64,000 bases of DNA from Mycobacterium sp. 852002-10029_SCH5224772 (lineage in GTDB: Bacteria > Actinomycetota > Actinomycetes > Mycobacteriales > Mycobacteriaceae), in NCBI RefSeq assembly GCF_001667315.1, contig NZ_LZHT01000024.1:1-64000 (forward strand). Reading direction: 5' to 3'. Every line of letters begins with the position of its first letter. Position 1 is the first letter of the stretch. Of the stretch, positions 56,345 through 64,000 are shown one piece after another. The notes below the pieces were generated by a model. It did no database searches. It was not told the origin of the DNA and was given only the letters and a program-made list of their open reading frames with translations. The translations under genes were made by a program, and so were the position numbers.

Positions 56345-57241
56345 TCACGCCTCGGGTTCGGGCACGTGGAAGTGCTCGTCGCGTAGCCGGAAGGCCTCCC
56401 TGGCGCCGTGCTGGGCGCGGGTCTTGACGAAGTTGAATTCACCGGGCGCGAATTGCAGGTTGGTGCCGAAGGCGTGGAACAGATAGCTGGCGACCTCCTC
56501 GCCCTGGTACACCTGGCTCTGCTCCACAAGCCGGAACGCCTCCTTGGCGATGACGACCCCGTCGGCCGGCATCTTCGCCGCCTTCTCGGCCCAGTAGCGC
56601 GCCCGGGCGGTCACCGAACCGGGATCGCAGGTTTCCGTGAAGATTCCGAGCTGTTCGATCTCGCCCGCCTCGATGATGTCACCGGTTAACAGCAGACGCC
56701 GGGCCAGCACCGGCCCGAGCCGGTGGAAGAACATGTGCAAGCTGCCCAACGCGGGGCCCAGGAAACGGGTTGCCGGCATGCCGATCTTGGTGTCCCGCGC
56801 GATGACCGAGATGTCGGTCATCAGGGCCATCTCGAAGCCGCCGCCCAGCGCATAGCCGGCGATCTCGCCGACCGTCACCTTGGGGAAGCCCATGAAATTG
56901 TGATAGAAGCCAAAAGACTTGCGGTCCACGGTGAGTCGCCGGCGCTGGCTCGGGCGCCGTTTGGCCGCCTCATCATCCGAGGCCGTGGCCTTGTCGCCGT
57001 ACCACCCGTACGCATTGTTCATGTCGGCTCCGGTGGAAAAGACTCCCTGCGCCCCGCGCAGTAACACCACCGTGAGGTCGTCGTCTTCGGCCACCCGATC
57101 CAGACAACGGGCGACGGCCTCGCGCATGGTGGCGTCGTAGGAGTTGCGTTGTTGGGGATTGTTCAGCGTGATCGTCGCGATGCGCCGGTCGCGATCGATG
57201 TCGAACAGCACACGATCGTCAGGGGTGCTCGAAGCGGTCAT
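56345..57241 (-). CDS. Crotonase-fold protein lacking the hydratase Glu pair
   Basis: A 298-residue crotonase-family protein with RGAQGVFSTGADMNNAYG and GEIAGYALGGGFEMAL (oxyanion hole). The segment where hydratases have two Glu reads KIGMPATRFLGPALGSLHMF, lacking both. It may be an isomerase, hydrolase or decarboxylase-type member. ATG at 57241 overlaps the stop of the hotdog gene (ATGA), so the two are coupled. About 30 extra residues (residues 80-110) in a basic loop. Confidence 0.85.
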   Translation of the reverse strand: MTASSTPDDRVLFDIDRDRRIATITLNNPQQRNSYDATMREAVARCLDRVAEDDDLTVVLLRGAQGVFSTGADMNNAYGWYGDKATASDDEAAKRRPSQRRRLTVDRKSFGFYHNFMGFPKVTVGEIAGYALGGGFEMALMTDISVIARDTKIGMPATRFLGPALGSLHMFFHRLGPVLARRLLLTGDIIEAGEIEQLGIFTETCDPGSVTARARYWAEKAAKMPADGVVIAKEAFRLVEQSQVYQGEEVASYLFHAFGTNLQFAPGEFNFVKTRAQHGAREAFRLRDEHFHVPEPEA

Positions 57242-57921
57242 TTGTCGGACTCCTTTCGGCGCCTGCCGAATCGCGATCCGGCAAGCTTTTCAGGCCGTGA
57301 TGCCAACGTGTTGACCTCGCCCGTACACAGCACTTCGTCGTCGAGCAACAGTCGCGCCGTCGACGTGATACCCCGGTCGCCCTGCGAGCGCGCGATGTCG
57401 AATCGCAGCTCGGTCAACACCGGTGTGGGTCTGCGGAAGGTCACGGCCAAGGATCGGGTTTTGCCGGAAAGGCCGGTGACGCAATTGTGGTGCTGGATGA
57501 CGCAGTCGAAGAAGACGCCCAGGAAGCCGCCGTGCACCAATCCCGGCGGCCCTTCGTAGATCACCGGGAAGTCGACGTCTCCCGTTGCTTTCTCGGCGTC
57601 GAATTCGCTGAACCGGTACTCGGGAAAACACGGGTTGTAGGCGCCGATGTCGGTTGCGTGGTTGAGATAGACGCGCCGGGGATCGTCGGGCAGTTCGCCG
57701 ATGCGCGGGGCGTTGTCCGCCGGCGCGACGGCCGACAGCTCGGTTTCCCACTCGGCGAACTTCTCCAGCATGGCGTCCACCGCGGGTTGCGGATGCTCGA
57801 GGGATACCAGCAGCGAGCTCAGGCGGCGCATGGCCGCGGCGGCGGCCACGGTCTGGGCCAGCGGCGCCTCGCCGAATCTGGTGCTGTCGTCGGCGGCGCC
57901 ATCGGCGCCACTCCTCCTCAT
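57238..57921 (-). CDS. PaaI-type hotdog thioesterase with MIRU-derived N-terminus
   Basis: The 227-residue protein has a hotdog domain in its C-terminal half (PVIYEGPPGLVHGGFLGVFF with HGG, then RSLAVTFRRPTPV), preceded by a helical region similar in layout to the 31424 protein. ATG at 57921 overlaps the stop of the MIRU peptide (ATGA) and begins MRRSGADGAADD, which is encoded by the repeat itself; native-looking sequence starts at STRFGEAPLAQ. The frame extends to 57990 and a later Met near residue 35 is also possible. Confidence 0.8.
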   Translation of the reverse strand: MRRSGADGAADDSTRFGEAPLAQTVAAAAAMRRLSSLLVSLEHPQPAVDAMLEKFAEWETELSAVAPADNAPRIGELPDDPRRVYLNHATDIGAYNPCFPEYRFSEFDAEKATGDVDFPVIYEGPPGLVHGGFLGVFFDCVIQHHNCVTGLSGKTRSLAVTFRRPTPVLTELRFDIARSQGDRGITSTARLLLDDEVLCTGEVNTLASRPEKLAGSRFGRRRKESDK

Positions 57922-58009
57922 CGCTGGCGCTCTGCATCGTCGTCGGCGGCGCCATCGGCGCCACTCCTCCTCATCGCTGGCGCTCTGCATCGTCGTCGGC
58001 GCGGGCCAT
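57886..58009 (-). repeat. MIRU-like tandem 53-bp repeats with chained mini-ORFs
   Basis: Two identical-phase 53-bp units (57886-57938, 57939-57991) plus a partial third (to 58000), on the minus strand. The core GACGATGCAGAGCG...ATGAGGAGGAG is the same as at 2099. Mini-ORF 1 (58009-57971, MARADDDAERQR) ends in a TGA overlapped by the ATG of mini-ORF 2 (57974-57918, MRRSGADGAADDDAERQR), whose TGA is overlapped by the ATG of the hotdog gene (57921). Each gap is ATGA. The GAGGAGGAG serves as ribosome-binding site. Confidence 0.8.
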
Positions 58010-58085
58010 GGTTCTCTCTTTCACCTGGGTAGTTTCGCAGGCAGCGTATCCTTGCTAACTTATACAGCGTATCAATCGTATTGCC

Positions 58086-58104
58086 TACTGTATGGGTAAC
58101 CGTA
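58086..58104. promoter_or_regulatory. 19-bp inverted repeat, site I
   Basis: TACTGTAT-GGG-TAACCGTA lies 25 bases upstream of the crotonase GTG at 58130. A second partial match (TACAGCGT...ATCGTA, 58063-58080) lies just upstream, so the region between the divergent genes may hold two operators. Confidence 0.6.
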
Positions 58105-58129
58105 TCGGCGGAGAAAGGCCGGGTCGACG

Positions 58130-58951
58130 GTGAGTCAGGGGGCCGACACGGCCGGAACCGAGGGTTCGGTAACAGTGCACCGAGACGGTGCGGTGTTACA
58201 GGTGAAGCTCGATCGCCCATCCCGGCGTAATGCGTTGACGCAGTTGATGATCGGGACGCTGGTCCAGTCCCTGACCGATGCCGCCTCCGACGATTCGCTG
58301 CGAGCCGTGCACATCCGGGGTGCCGGAGACGATTTCTGCGCGGGCGCCGACTGGGTGGCCGCCAACGATCCCGGCGGACAACGCCCCCGCACCGGTGATC
58401 TGGTGCGGCGGATTCCCCACGCCGCCCACCGCGTGATCGAACTCGTCGCAACCATTCAGCTGCCCGTGGTGTGCAGCGTGCGGGGATGGGCCGTGGGATT
58501 CGGTTCCAATCTCGCGCTGGCCGCTGACTTCACCGTGGCCACCGACGATGCGGTGTTCTGGGAACCGTTCCTCGACCGCGGCTTCAGCCCGGACTCGGGA
58601 GCCACCTGGCTGCTGCCCCGGCTCGTCGGACTGGCGCGGGCCAGGCGGATGCTGCTGCTCGGCGAGAAGGTGAGTGGGCACGACGCGGCCGACTGGGGAC
58701 TGATCCACCAGGCCGTAAGCGGAGCCGACCTCGACCACGCCGCGGAGGAATTGGTGGGCCGGCTGGCCTCCGGACCGACGGCGGCGATCGGGCTGGCCAA
58801 GCAGGCCCTGAACTTCGGCCAGCATGCAACGCTGAGCCAGTCGCTGAACCAAGAGTTGTTCAACCTGGAGTTATCTTGCCGGACAGGCGATTTCAAGGAA
58901 GGCCTGGAGGCCTTCCGGCAGCGACGGGATCCGGATTTTCGTGGCCGCTAG
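58130..58951 (+). CDS. Enoyl-CoA hydratase/isomerase (crotonase) family
   Basis: The 273-residue crotonase has GAGDDFCAGADWVAAND, PVVCSVRGWAVGFGSN and FLDRGFSPDSGATWLLPRLVG. The second hydratase Glu position is Asp in PDSG, so the catalytic pair is modified; isomerase-like activity is possible. GTG at 58130 follows GGAGAAAGG. Site I in the promoter. It stands alone before a 100-base spacer with an inverted repeat. Confidence 0.88.
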   Translation: MSQGADTAGTEGSVTVHRDGAVLQVKLDRPSRRNALTQLMIGTLVQSLTDAASDDSLRAVHIRGAGDDFCAGADWVAANDPGGQRPRTGDLVRRIPHAAHRVIELVATIQLPVVCSVRGWAVGFGSNLALAADFTVATDDAVFWEPFLDRGFSPDSGATWLLPRLVGLARARRMLLLGEKVSGHDAADWGLIHQAVSGADLDHAAEELVGRLASGPTAAIGLAKQALNFGQHATLSQSLNQELFNLELSCRTGDFKEGLEAFRQRRDPDFRGR

Positions 58952-58962
58952 CTCTCGGGCGC

Positions 58963-59020
58963 CGAGTGTTGGCCCTACGCATAGGAACTGCCTCGAATTC
59001 GTCCATATGCCCCACACTCG
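58963..59020. repeat. Inverted repeat downstream of the crotonase gene
   Basis: CGAGTGTTGG (58963-58972) pairs with CCCACACTCG (59011-59020) with one mismatch around a 38-base loop. It may be a weak terminator or an old intergenic repeat. It lies between two genes on the same strand. Confidence 0.35.
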
Positions 59021-59054
59021 ACGTTCATACGAGCGCTCTACGAAGGGATGATTG

Positions 59055-59867
59055 ATGCCCACTGATTCATTCGACACCATCAAGTACGAGGTCGACGGGC
59101 ATACCGCGACGATCACCCTGAATCGTCCGGACGCCCTCAATGCGCTCAGCCCGCACATGATCACCGAGCTTCGGGCCGCCTACGACGAGGCCGAAAACGA
59201 CGACAACATCTGGCTGACCATCGTCACCGGCACCGGCCGCGCGTTCTGCACCGGCGCCGACGTCAAAGAAATCCCCGAAGACGGCAAGGTCATCTACGAG
59301 CGGCCGTACCTGTCGTCATACGACCAATGGGAGGCGCCGCAGGAGGGCACGCCGCCGTTTCGCACCATGGCCAAGCCGGTGCTGACCGCCGTGAACGGAA
59401 TCTGCTGCGGCGCCGGAATGGACTGGGTCACTACGACGGACATCGTCATCGCATCCGAGCAGGCGACCTTCTTCGATCCGCACGTCAGCATCGGCCTGGT
59501 GGCCGGCCGCGAGTTGGTGCGGGTGTCCCGGGTGCTGCCCCGCTCGATCGCGCTGCGGATGGCCTTGATGGGCAAGCATGAGCGGATGAGCGCCGAGCGC
59601 GCCTACGAACTCGGGCTGATCAGTGAAGTCGTCGAGCACGACCGCCTGCTGGACCGGGCGCACGAGATCGCCGACATCGTCAATTCCAATGCGCCGCTGG
59701 CCGTCCGGGGCACCCGGCTGGCCATCCTCAAAGGCCTGAATGTGCCGCTGCACGAGGCGGAGATACTCGCCGAGACCTTCCGGGAGCGGGTGCTGCGAAC
59801 CGAGGACGCGCAGGAAGGCCCCAAGGCCTTCGTCGAGAAACGCACACCGAATTGGCAATGCCGATGA
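59055..59867 (+). CDS. Enoyl-CoA hydratase/isomerase (crotonase) family
   Basis: A 270-residue crotonase with TGTGRAFCTGADVKEIPED, PVLTAVNGICCGAGMDW and DPHVSIGLVAGRELVRVSR. ATG at 59055 follows GAAGGGA. The stop overlaps the ATG of the next crotonase (ATGA), and the operon continues through three ligases. The sister gene at 59864 shares motif TFFD-HVS-GLV, so they arose by duplication. Confidence 0.9.
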   Translation: MPTDSFDTIKYEVDGHTATITLNRPDALNALSPHMITELRAAYDEAENDDNIWLTIVTGTGRAFCTGADVKEIPEDGKVIYERPYLSSYDQWEAPQEGTPPFRTMAKPVLTAVNGICCGAGMDWVTTTDIVIASEQATFFDPHVSIGLVAGRELVRVSRVLPRSIALRMALMGKHERMSAERAYELGLISEVVEHDRLLDRAHEIADIVNSNAPLAVRGTRLAILKGLNVPLHEAEILAETFRERVLRTEDAQEGPKAFVEKRTPNWQCR

Positions 59868-60658
59868 ACTTCGACACCATCCTGCTCGAGGTCGACGCCG
59901 CCGACCACGTCGCCACCATCACGCTGAATCGGCCCGAACAGCTGAACGCGTTCAACCGCACCATGTGTGAGGAGATGGCCCGCGCCTGGCGCGCGGTCAA
60001 GCTGGACGAGTCGGTGCACGCGGTGGTGCTGCGGGCCGCCGGCGACCGCGCATTCAGCGCGGGGCTGGACATCAAGTCGCCCTACGGTCAGCCCGAAAAC
60101 GTCTGGAACCACGAAGATCCCGGCGAAGCCCTGAGCCCCAAATGGCAGAAGATGTGGAAACCGGTGGTCTGCGCGGTCCAAGGCATGTGCACGGCGGGCG
60201 CCTTCTACTTCATCAACGAATCCGACGTGGTCATCTGCTCGCAAGACGCCACGTTTTTCGACTCCCACGTGTCGGCGGGGCTGGTTTGTGCGCTGGAACC
60301 GATCGGTCTGATGCGCCGCGTCGGCCTCGGCGAGACGCTGCGCATCGCCCTGATGGGCAACGACGAGCGGGTCAGCGCGGACACCGCGCTGCGCATCGGA
60401 TTGGTCTCGGAAGTCGTCTCGTCCGATCAGCTCTGGAACCGCGCCCATGAGATCGCGGCGACCATCGCCGCCAAGCCACCGACGGCGACTCAGGGCACGG
60501 TGAAGGCGATTTGGGAATCGCTGGACAAGCCCTATCGCGCCGCGCTGGAGCAGGGCCTCATCTATACCCGGCTGGGAAACCCGCTGGGCGCCGCGGAACT
60601 GGCCGCGCAGAAGAGTTCCGGCGACCGCGCCACCAAGCGCCCGCCGAAGATCCGCTGA
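59864..60658 (+). CDS. Enoyl-CoA hydratase/isomerase (crotonase) family
   Basis: A 264-residue crotonase with RAAGDRAFSAGLDIKSPYG, PVVCAVQGMCTAGAFYF and HVSAGLVCALEPIGLMRR. ATG at 59864 overlaps the upstream stop (ATGA); ATG at 59858 is an alternative. The stop overlaps the start of the ligase by TGATG. It is a paralogue of the 59055 gene, perhaps forming mixed complexes or acting on successive intermediates (inference). Confidence 0.9.
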   Translation: MNFDTILLEVDAADHVATITLNRPEQLNAFNRTMCEEMARAWRAVKLDESVHAVVLRAAGDRAFSAGLDIKSPYGQPENVWNHEDPGEALSPKWQKMWKPVVCAVQGMCTAGAFYFINESDVVICSQDATFFDSHVSAGLVCALEPIGLMRRVGLGETLRIALMGNDERVSADTALRIGLVSEVVSSDQLWNRAHEIAATIAAKPPTATQGTVKAIWESLDKPYRAALEQGLIYTRLGNPLGAAELAAQKSSGDRATKRPPKIR

Positions 60659-62127
60659 TGCCGCGTCACCCACTCATCCAACGCATCGCCGATGTGCTCG
60701 ACCTCGAGCCCCACGCGCACGCCATCGAGTATGGCGGCCAATGGGTCTCGTGGGCTCAAGTCGGCACCTTGGCTCAGCGCATCGCCGGACCGATCGACGG
60801 CGCGGAAGTCGGGATGCTGCTGCGCAACCGGCCCGGGCATGTGGCGGCCTTTTTGGGCGTACTGCTGGGCGGCGGAACCGTCGTGGTCATCAACCCGTCT
60901 CGCGGCGACGAGCGCACCAGGGCCGACATCGCACGGCTGCAGCTACCCCTGATCGTCGGCGAACGCGACGATCTGACGGCGCTGGTGCCGGCGGACACCG
61001 CGACGGTCGCGATTTCGGGCCTGGCGGGCGACGTCGACGTGCCCGAGCAACCCGGCGCCGGGGCGGGCGCACCGACCGGTGTCGCGGTGCGCATGTTGAC
61101 CAGCGGCACGACGGGCCCGCCCAAGCGAATCGACCTGAGCTACGACATGCTGGCGCGCAGTGTGATGGGGGCCGAGCCCGAGCGCGCACCGGCGCCGACC
61201 GAGCTGCGGCGCGGTGTCGCCATCGTGAACTCGCCGCTGGTGCACATCGGCGGGGTATTCCGCGTGCTGCAATGCATCGCCGAGGCCAGACCCTTCGTGC
61301 TGTTGGAACGATTCGAGTTGAACGCATGGGCCGAGGCGGTGCGCAAGCACCGGCCCCGGGCGGCGTCGCTGGTACCGGCGGCACTGCGCACGGTATTGCA
61401 CTCCGACGTGCCGCGAGCCGACCTGGAAAGCCTCCGGGCCGTCACGTGCGGCACGGCGCCGCTGTCGGCCGACGACGCCGACGCCTTCACCGACAAGTAC
61501 GGCATCCCGGTACTGACCTCTTATGCCGCAACCGAGTTCGGTGGCGGCGTGGCGGGCTGGACGCTTCCCGACCATCAGCGCTACTGGCGGGACAAACGGG
61601 GCAGCGTCGGCCGGGCCAATCCGGGTGCGCAGCTGCGGGTGGTCGCCGACGACGGAACGTCGCTAGGCCCAGACGAAGTCGGGTTGCTGGAGGTCAAGCC
61701 GGGCCAGCTGGGACCGGCCGCGCAGTGGATGCGAACCACGGATATGGCCCGCATCGACGCCGACGGGTTCCTGTGGATCGTCGGCCGCGCCGACCAGGCG
61801 ATCATCCGCGGCGGCTTCAAGGTGATGCCCGACGACGTGCGCGCCGCGCTGGAGAGCCACCCCGCTGTGGCGGGCGCGGCGGTGGTCGCCCGCCCCGACG
61901 AGCGGCTCGGCGAGACACCGGTCGCCATGGTCGAACTGCGCGATTCGGCTTCAACGGACGCCGACGCGCTGGTGAATCATCTGCGGGAGCGCCTGGCACG
62001 CTACGAGATTCCCACCGCGATCGCGATCGTCGACACCATTCCGCGAACACCGTCGGGCAAAGCCGATCTCGGCGCGATCCAGGACTACTTCCGCGAGCCC
62101 GCGGCGCCGCGCAACCATGGGCGCTGA
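60658..62127 (+). CDS. Acyl-CoA ligase (AMP-forming)
   Basis: The 489-residue ligase has MLTSGTTGPPKRIDLSYDM (ATP-binding), SYAATEFGGG, TTDMARIDADGFLWIVGR and the C-terminal PRTPSGKADLGAI catalytic lysine. The PKRIDL segment replaces the usual PKGV, a modest deviation. ATG at 60658 overlaps the upstream TGA. Its stop is overlapped by the next ligase's start by 11 bases. Confidence 0.9.
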   Translation: MPRHPLIQRIADVLDLEPHAHAIEYGGQWVSWAQVGTLAQRIAGPIDGAEVGMLLRNRPGHVAAFLGVLLGGGTVVVINPSRGDERTRADIARLQLPLIVGERDDLTALVPADTATVAISGLAGDVDVPEQPGAGAGAPTGVAVRMLTSGTTGPPKRIDLSYDMLARSVMGAEPERAPAPTELRRGVAIVNSPLVHIGGVFRVLQCIAEARPFVLLERFELNAWAEAVRKHRPRAASLVPAALRTVLHSDVPRADLESLRAVTCGTAPLSADDADAFTDKYGIPVLTSYAATEFGGGVAGWTLPDHQRYWRDKRGSVGRANPGAQLRVVADDGTSLGPDEVGLLEVKPGQLGPAAQWMRTTDMARIDADGFLWIVGRADQAIIRGGFKVMPDDVRAALESHPAVAGAAVVARPDERLGETPVAMVELRDSASTDADALVNHLRERLARYEIPTAIAIVDTIPRTPSGKADLGAIQDYFREPAAPRNHGR

Positions 62128-63658
62128 TTCTTTGACCGTCGCCTCGACGTTGCGACGCCAAGCCCGTTCGCGGGGGGATCACCCGCTCCTGGTCTGCGAC
62201 GGCGACCGCATCGGATACCGCGAAGCCGATCGCCGGTCGGCGGAACTCGCCCGCGGCCTGATTGCCCTCGGCGCCGGCAAGGGGACCCAGGTGGGCCTGC
62301 TGTATCCGAATGGACCCGACTTCGTGGTCGGGATGCTGGCGGCGGCGCGCATCGGTGCCATGGTGGTCCCGTTCTCCACTTTCGCCACCGCACGCGAGCT
62401 GCGCGAGCAGCTGGTCGACGCCGACGTTGAAATTCTGTTGAGCGCCGCCTCTTTTCGGTCTCACGACTATGTACAGCGACTGTCCGAGGTTCTTGCTGGC
62501 GCCGATTTCGATTCCGGCGATCGCGTGCTTTGTTCCGCGGCACCGCAATTGCGCCACGTGGCGTTCGCTCACGAGACGGCGTGCGCGCGAGCCGGCACCA
62601 TCGATCCGACACTGTTGCGGGCGATCGAAGACGATGTCCACGCGTGCGATCCGCTGGCGATCGTCTACACCTCCGGATCAACCAGCGCCCCTAAAGGGGT
62701 GGTGCACACGCATGCCGCACTGCTCGGACATCAACGGAACCTCAACACGATTCGCGGCCTGACCGCTTCGGACAAGCTGTTCTGCAATTCGCCGTTCTTC
62801 TGGATCGGCGGATTCGCGTTCGGCCTGCTGGCCACCTTGGTGGCCGGATCGACCCTGGTCTGCTCTAACGCCCTCGATGCGGGGGCGACACTCGACTTGC
62901 TGGAGGCCGAAAAGCCGACCATGACCAACGGGTTCGCGGCCGGGATCGCTCACCTGGCCGACCACCCGAGCTACGCCGAACGTGATCTGTCGTCGATGCG
63001 GCGCGGCAACCTGTACCCGATCATGTCCCCCGACATCCGACCGGCCGACCCGGAGCTGCGGCACAACATGTTGGGAATGACCGAGGCCGGCAGCGTCGTA
63101 CTGATCGACGGGGACGAATCCGACCAACCCGAAACGCGGCGGGGATCGTTCGGCAAGCCCGCGCCCGGATTCGAGACGACGATCGTGGATCCGAACGCCG
63201 CCGGGGTCGGGGAACTCTGCATCCGGGGACCGTATGTGATGCAGGGCTACTACAAGCGCAGCCGCGAGGAGTGCTTCGACGCCGACGGCTGGTTTCACAC
63301 CGGGGATTTGGTGCGCGCCGACGCCGACGGGTTCGTCTATTACGTCGGCAGGCTCAGCACGATGATCAAGACGGCGGGCGCCAACGTCTCCGCGGCCGAG
63401 GTCGAGCAGGCGATCACCCGGGTCACCGGCGCGGAGGTCCACGTGGTGGGCGTCCCCGACACCAAGCGCGGAGAGCTGGTCGCCGCGGTGGTCGTCCAAC
63501 CGAACTTCGACGAAGCCGCGGTGCGTGAACGACTCAAAGGGGAGCTGTCGTCGTACAAGATTCCCAAGCGGTTTCTCGCAGTCTCCCGCACCGACATCCC
63601 GCTGTTGTCCAGCGGCAAGGTCGACACGCGGCAACTGAGGAAGCTCTTCGATGCCTAG
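62117..63658 (+). CDS. Acyl-CoA ligase (AMP-forming)
   Basis: The 513-residue ligase has YTSGSTSAPKGVVHTHA (Ser replaces the second Gly of the usual SGTTGxPK), LGMTEAGSV, GDLVRADADGFVYYVGR, and LLSSGKVDTRQL near the C-terminus with the catalytic Lys. ATG at 62117 lies within the end of the upstream ligase gene. It overlaps the next ligase start at 63651 by eight bases. Three successive ligases suggest different acids produced in one pathway (inference). Confidence 0.9.
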   Translation: MGADSLTVASTLRRQARSRGDHPLLVCDGDRIGYREADRRSAELARGLIALGAGKGTQVGLLYPNGPDFVVGMLAAARIGAMVVPFSTFATARELREQLVDADVEILLSAASFRSHDYVQRLSEVLAGADFDSGDRVLCSAAPQLRHVAFAHETACARAGTIDPTLLRAIEDDVHACDPLAIVYTSGSTSAPKGVVHTHAALLGHQRNLNTIRGLTASDKLFCNSPFFWIGGFAFGLLATLVAGSTLVCSNALDAGATLDLLEAEKPTMTNGFAAGIAHLADHPSYAERDLSSMRRGNLYPIMSPDIRPADPELRHNMLGMTEAGSVVLIDGDESDQPETRRGSFGKPAPGFETTIVDPNAAGVGELCIRGPYVMQGYYKRSREECFDADGWFHTGDLVRADADGFVYYVGRLSTMIKTAGANVSAAEVEQAITRVTGAEVHVVGVPDTKRGELVAAVVVQPNFDEAAVRERLKGELSSYKIPKRFLAVSRTDIPLLSSGKVDTRQLRKLFDA

Positions 63659-64000
63659 CACCGTCGACCAACTGGTGAGACTTCGCGCCCGGCACGACGC
63701 GGACACACCGATGGTGATCGATCCCGTCTTGCGGGTGAGCTACCGCGAACTCGACGTGAACACACACAATCTGGCCGCGGCATTCGTCGAAGCCGGCGTG
63801 GGCAAGGGCAGCCGGGTGGGGCTGATCATGCCCAACGGCACCCGCTGGGTGCAGATCGCCATTGCGCTGACCCGCATCGGTGCCGTCCTGGTGCCGCTGA
63901 GCACGCTGCTGCAGGCCGGCGAACTCGTCGCGCAGCTGCGAGTCGCCGCCGTCCAGTTCCTGGTGAGCGTCGAGGAATTCCGCGGCCATCGCTATCTCGA
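63651..64000 (+). CDS. Acyl-CoA ligase, partial at right edge
   Basis: The N-terminal 116 residues of a third adenylate-forming ligase are visible: PSTVDQLVRLRARHDADTPM, SYRELDVNTHNLAAAFVEAG, RVGLIMPNGTRWVQIAIALT and VPLSTLLQAGELVAQLRVA. The ATG at 63651 overlaps the end of the previous ligase. The ATP-binding and C-terminal motifs would be beyond the window. Same operon as the two preceding ligases. Confidence 0.85.
   Translation, partial: MPSTVDQLVRLRARHDADTPMVIDPVLRVSYRELDVNTHNLAAAFVEAGVGKGSRVGLIMPNGTRWVQIAIALTRIGAVLVPLSTLLQAGELVAQLRVAAVQFLVSVEEFRGHRYL

Noticed and set aside
17460..58104. Identification of the 19-bp repeat as the known KstR or KstR2 operator.
   Set aside because: KstR sites, as I recall them, centre on an AAC-N2-4-GTT-like core and KstR2 on CAAG/CTTG-type half-sites; neither is present here.

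Overview
The window looks like chromosomal DNA of a Mycobacterium, most likely a slow grower. Reasons: high GC throughout; F420-dependent luciferase-type oxidoreductases; an MmpL transporter; a PAS-phosphatase-kinase-STAS protein with the architecture of M. tuberculosis Rv1364c; many FadE/FadD/EchA-type genes; and intergenic repeats that resemble mycobacterial interspersed repetitive units (MIRUs), with small ORFs overlapping the stop and start codons of the flanking genes. I saw no rRNA, tRNA, CRISPR array, integrase or insertion sequence.

Layout. 0-7 kb: an F420 oxidoreductase, then a plus-strand operon of four acyl-CoA dehydrogenase (ACAD) genes and an acyl-CoA ligase, joined by overlapping codons and MIRU-like linkers. 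7-12.6 kb: a frameshifted MmpL gene, a TetR regulator fused to a hotdog thioesterase domain, and an amidohydrolase. 13-15 kb: the Rv1364c-like stress regulator. 15-30 kb: an ACAD pair, an alpha/beta-hydrolase-like protein without its catalytic Ser and His, a P450-alcohol dehydrogenase pair, a frameshifted SDR, another P450, a carboxyltransferase, an F420 oxidoreductase, a Baeyer-Villiger-type monooxygenase and a frameshifted SnoaL-like gene. 30-46 kb: a KshA-like Rieske oxygenase operon with a FadD19-like ligase, a nitronate-monooxygenase-like gene, two class III CoA-transferases, TetR, SDRs, an aldehyde dehydrogenase, two more P450s and a thiolase-like protein. 46-64 kb: an ACAD pair with two amidohydrolases and a ligase, five crotonase-fold genes, a DHDPS-like aldolase, a third TetR, and at least three ligases in tandem running off the right edge.

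How the genes work together (inference). Four P450s, a Rieske oxygenase and a BVMO-like enzyme would oxidise or open a cyclic, hydrophobic substrate. ADH, ALDH and SDR genes would oxidise the products. Six ligases and two CoA-transferases would make CoA esters. Eight ACADs in four adjacent pairs, five crotonases, SDRs, a thiolase-like enzyme and a carboxyltransferase would carry out beta-oxidation-like steps. The gene types resemble steroid or terpenoid catabolism, but the substrate cannot be read from the sequence.

The strongest new signal is a 19-bp imperfect inverted repeat, approximately TACtGTaa-N3-ttACnGTA. It occurs at nine intergenic places between 17.4 and 58.1 kb, nearly always just upstream of these catabolic genes and in the promoter regions of two of the three TetR genes. 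It would tie the scattered operons into one regulon. Other points of note are the MIRU-like relays of overlapping start and stop codons, the TetR-thioesterase fusion, several enzymes with missing catalytic residues, and three genes each broken by what appears to be a single missing base.
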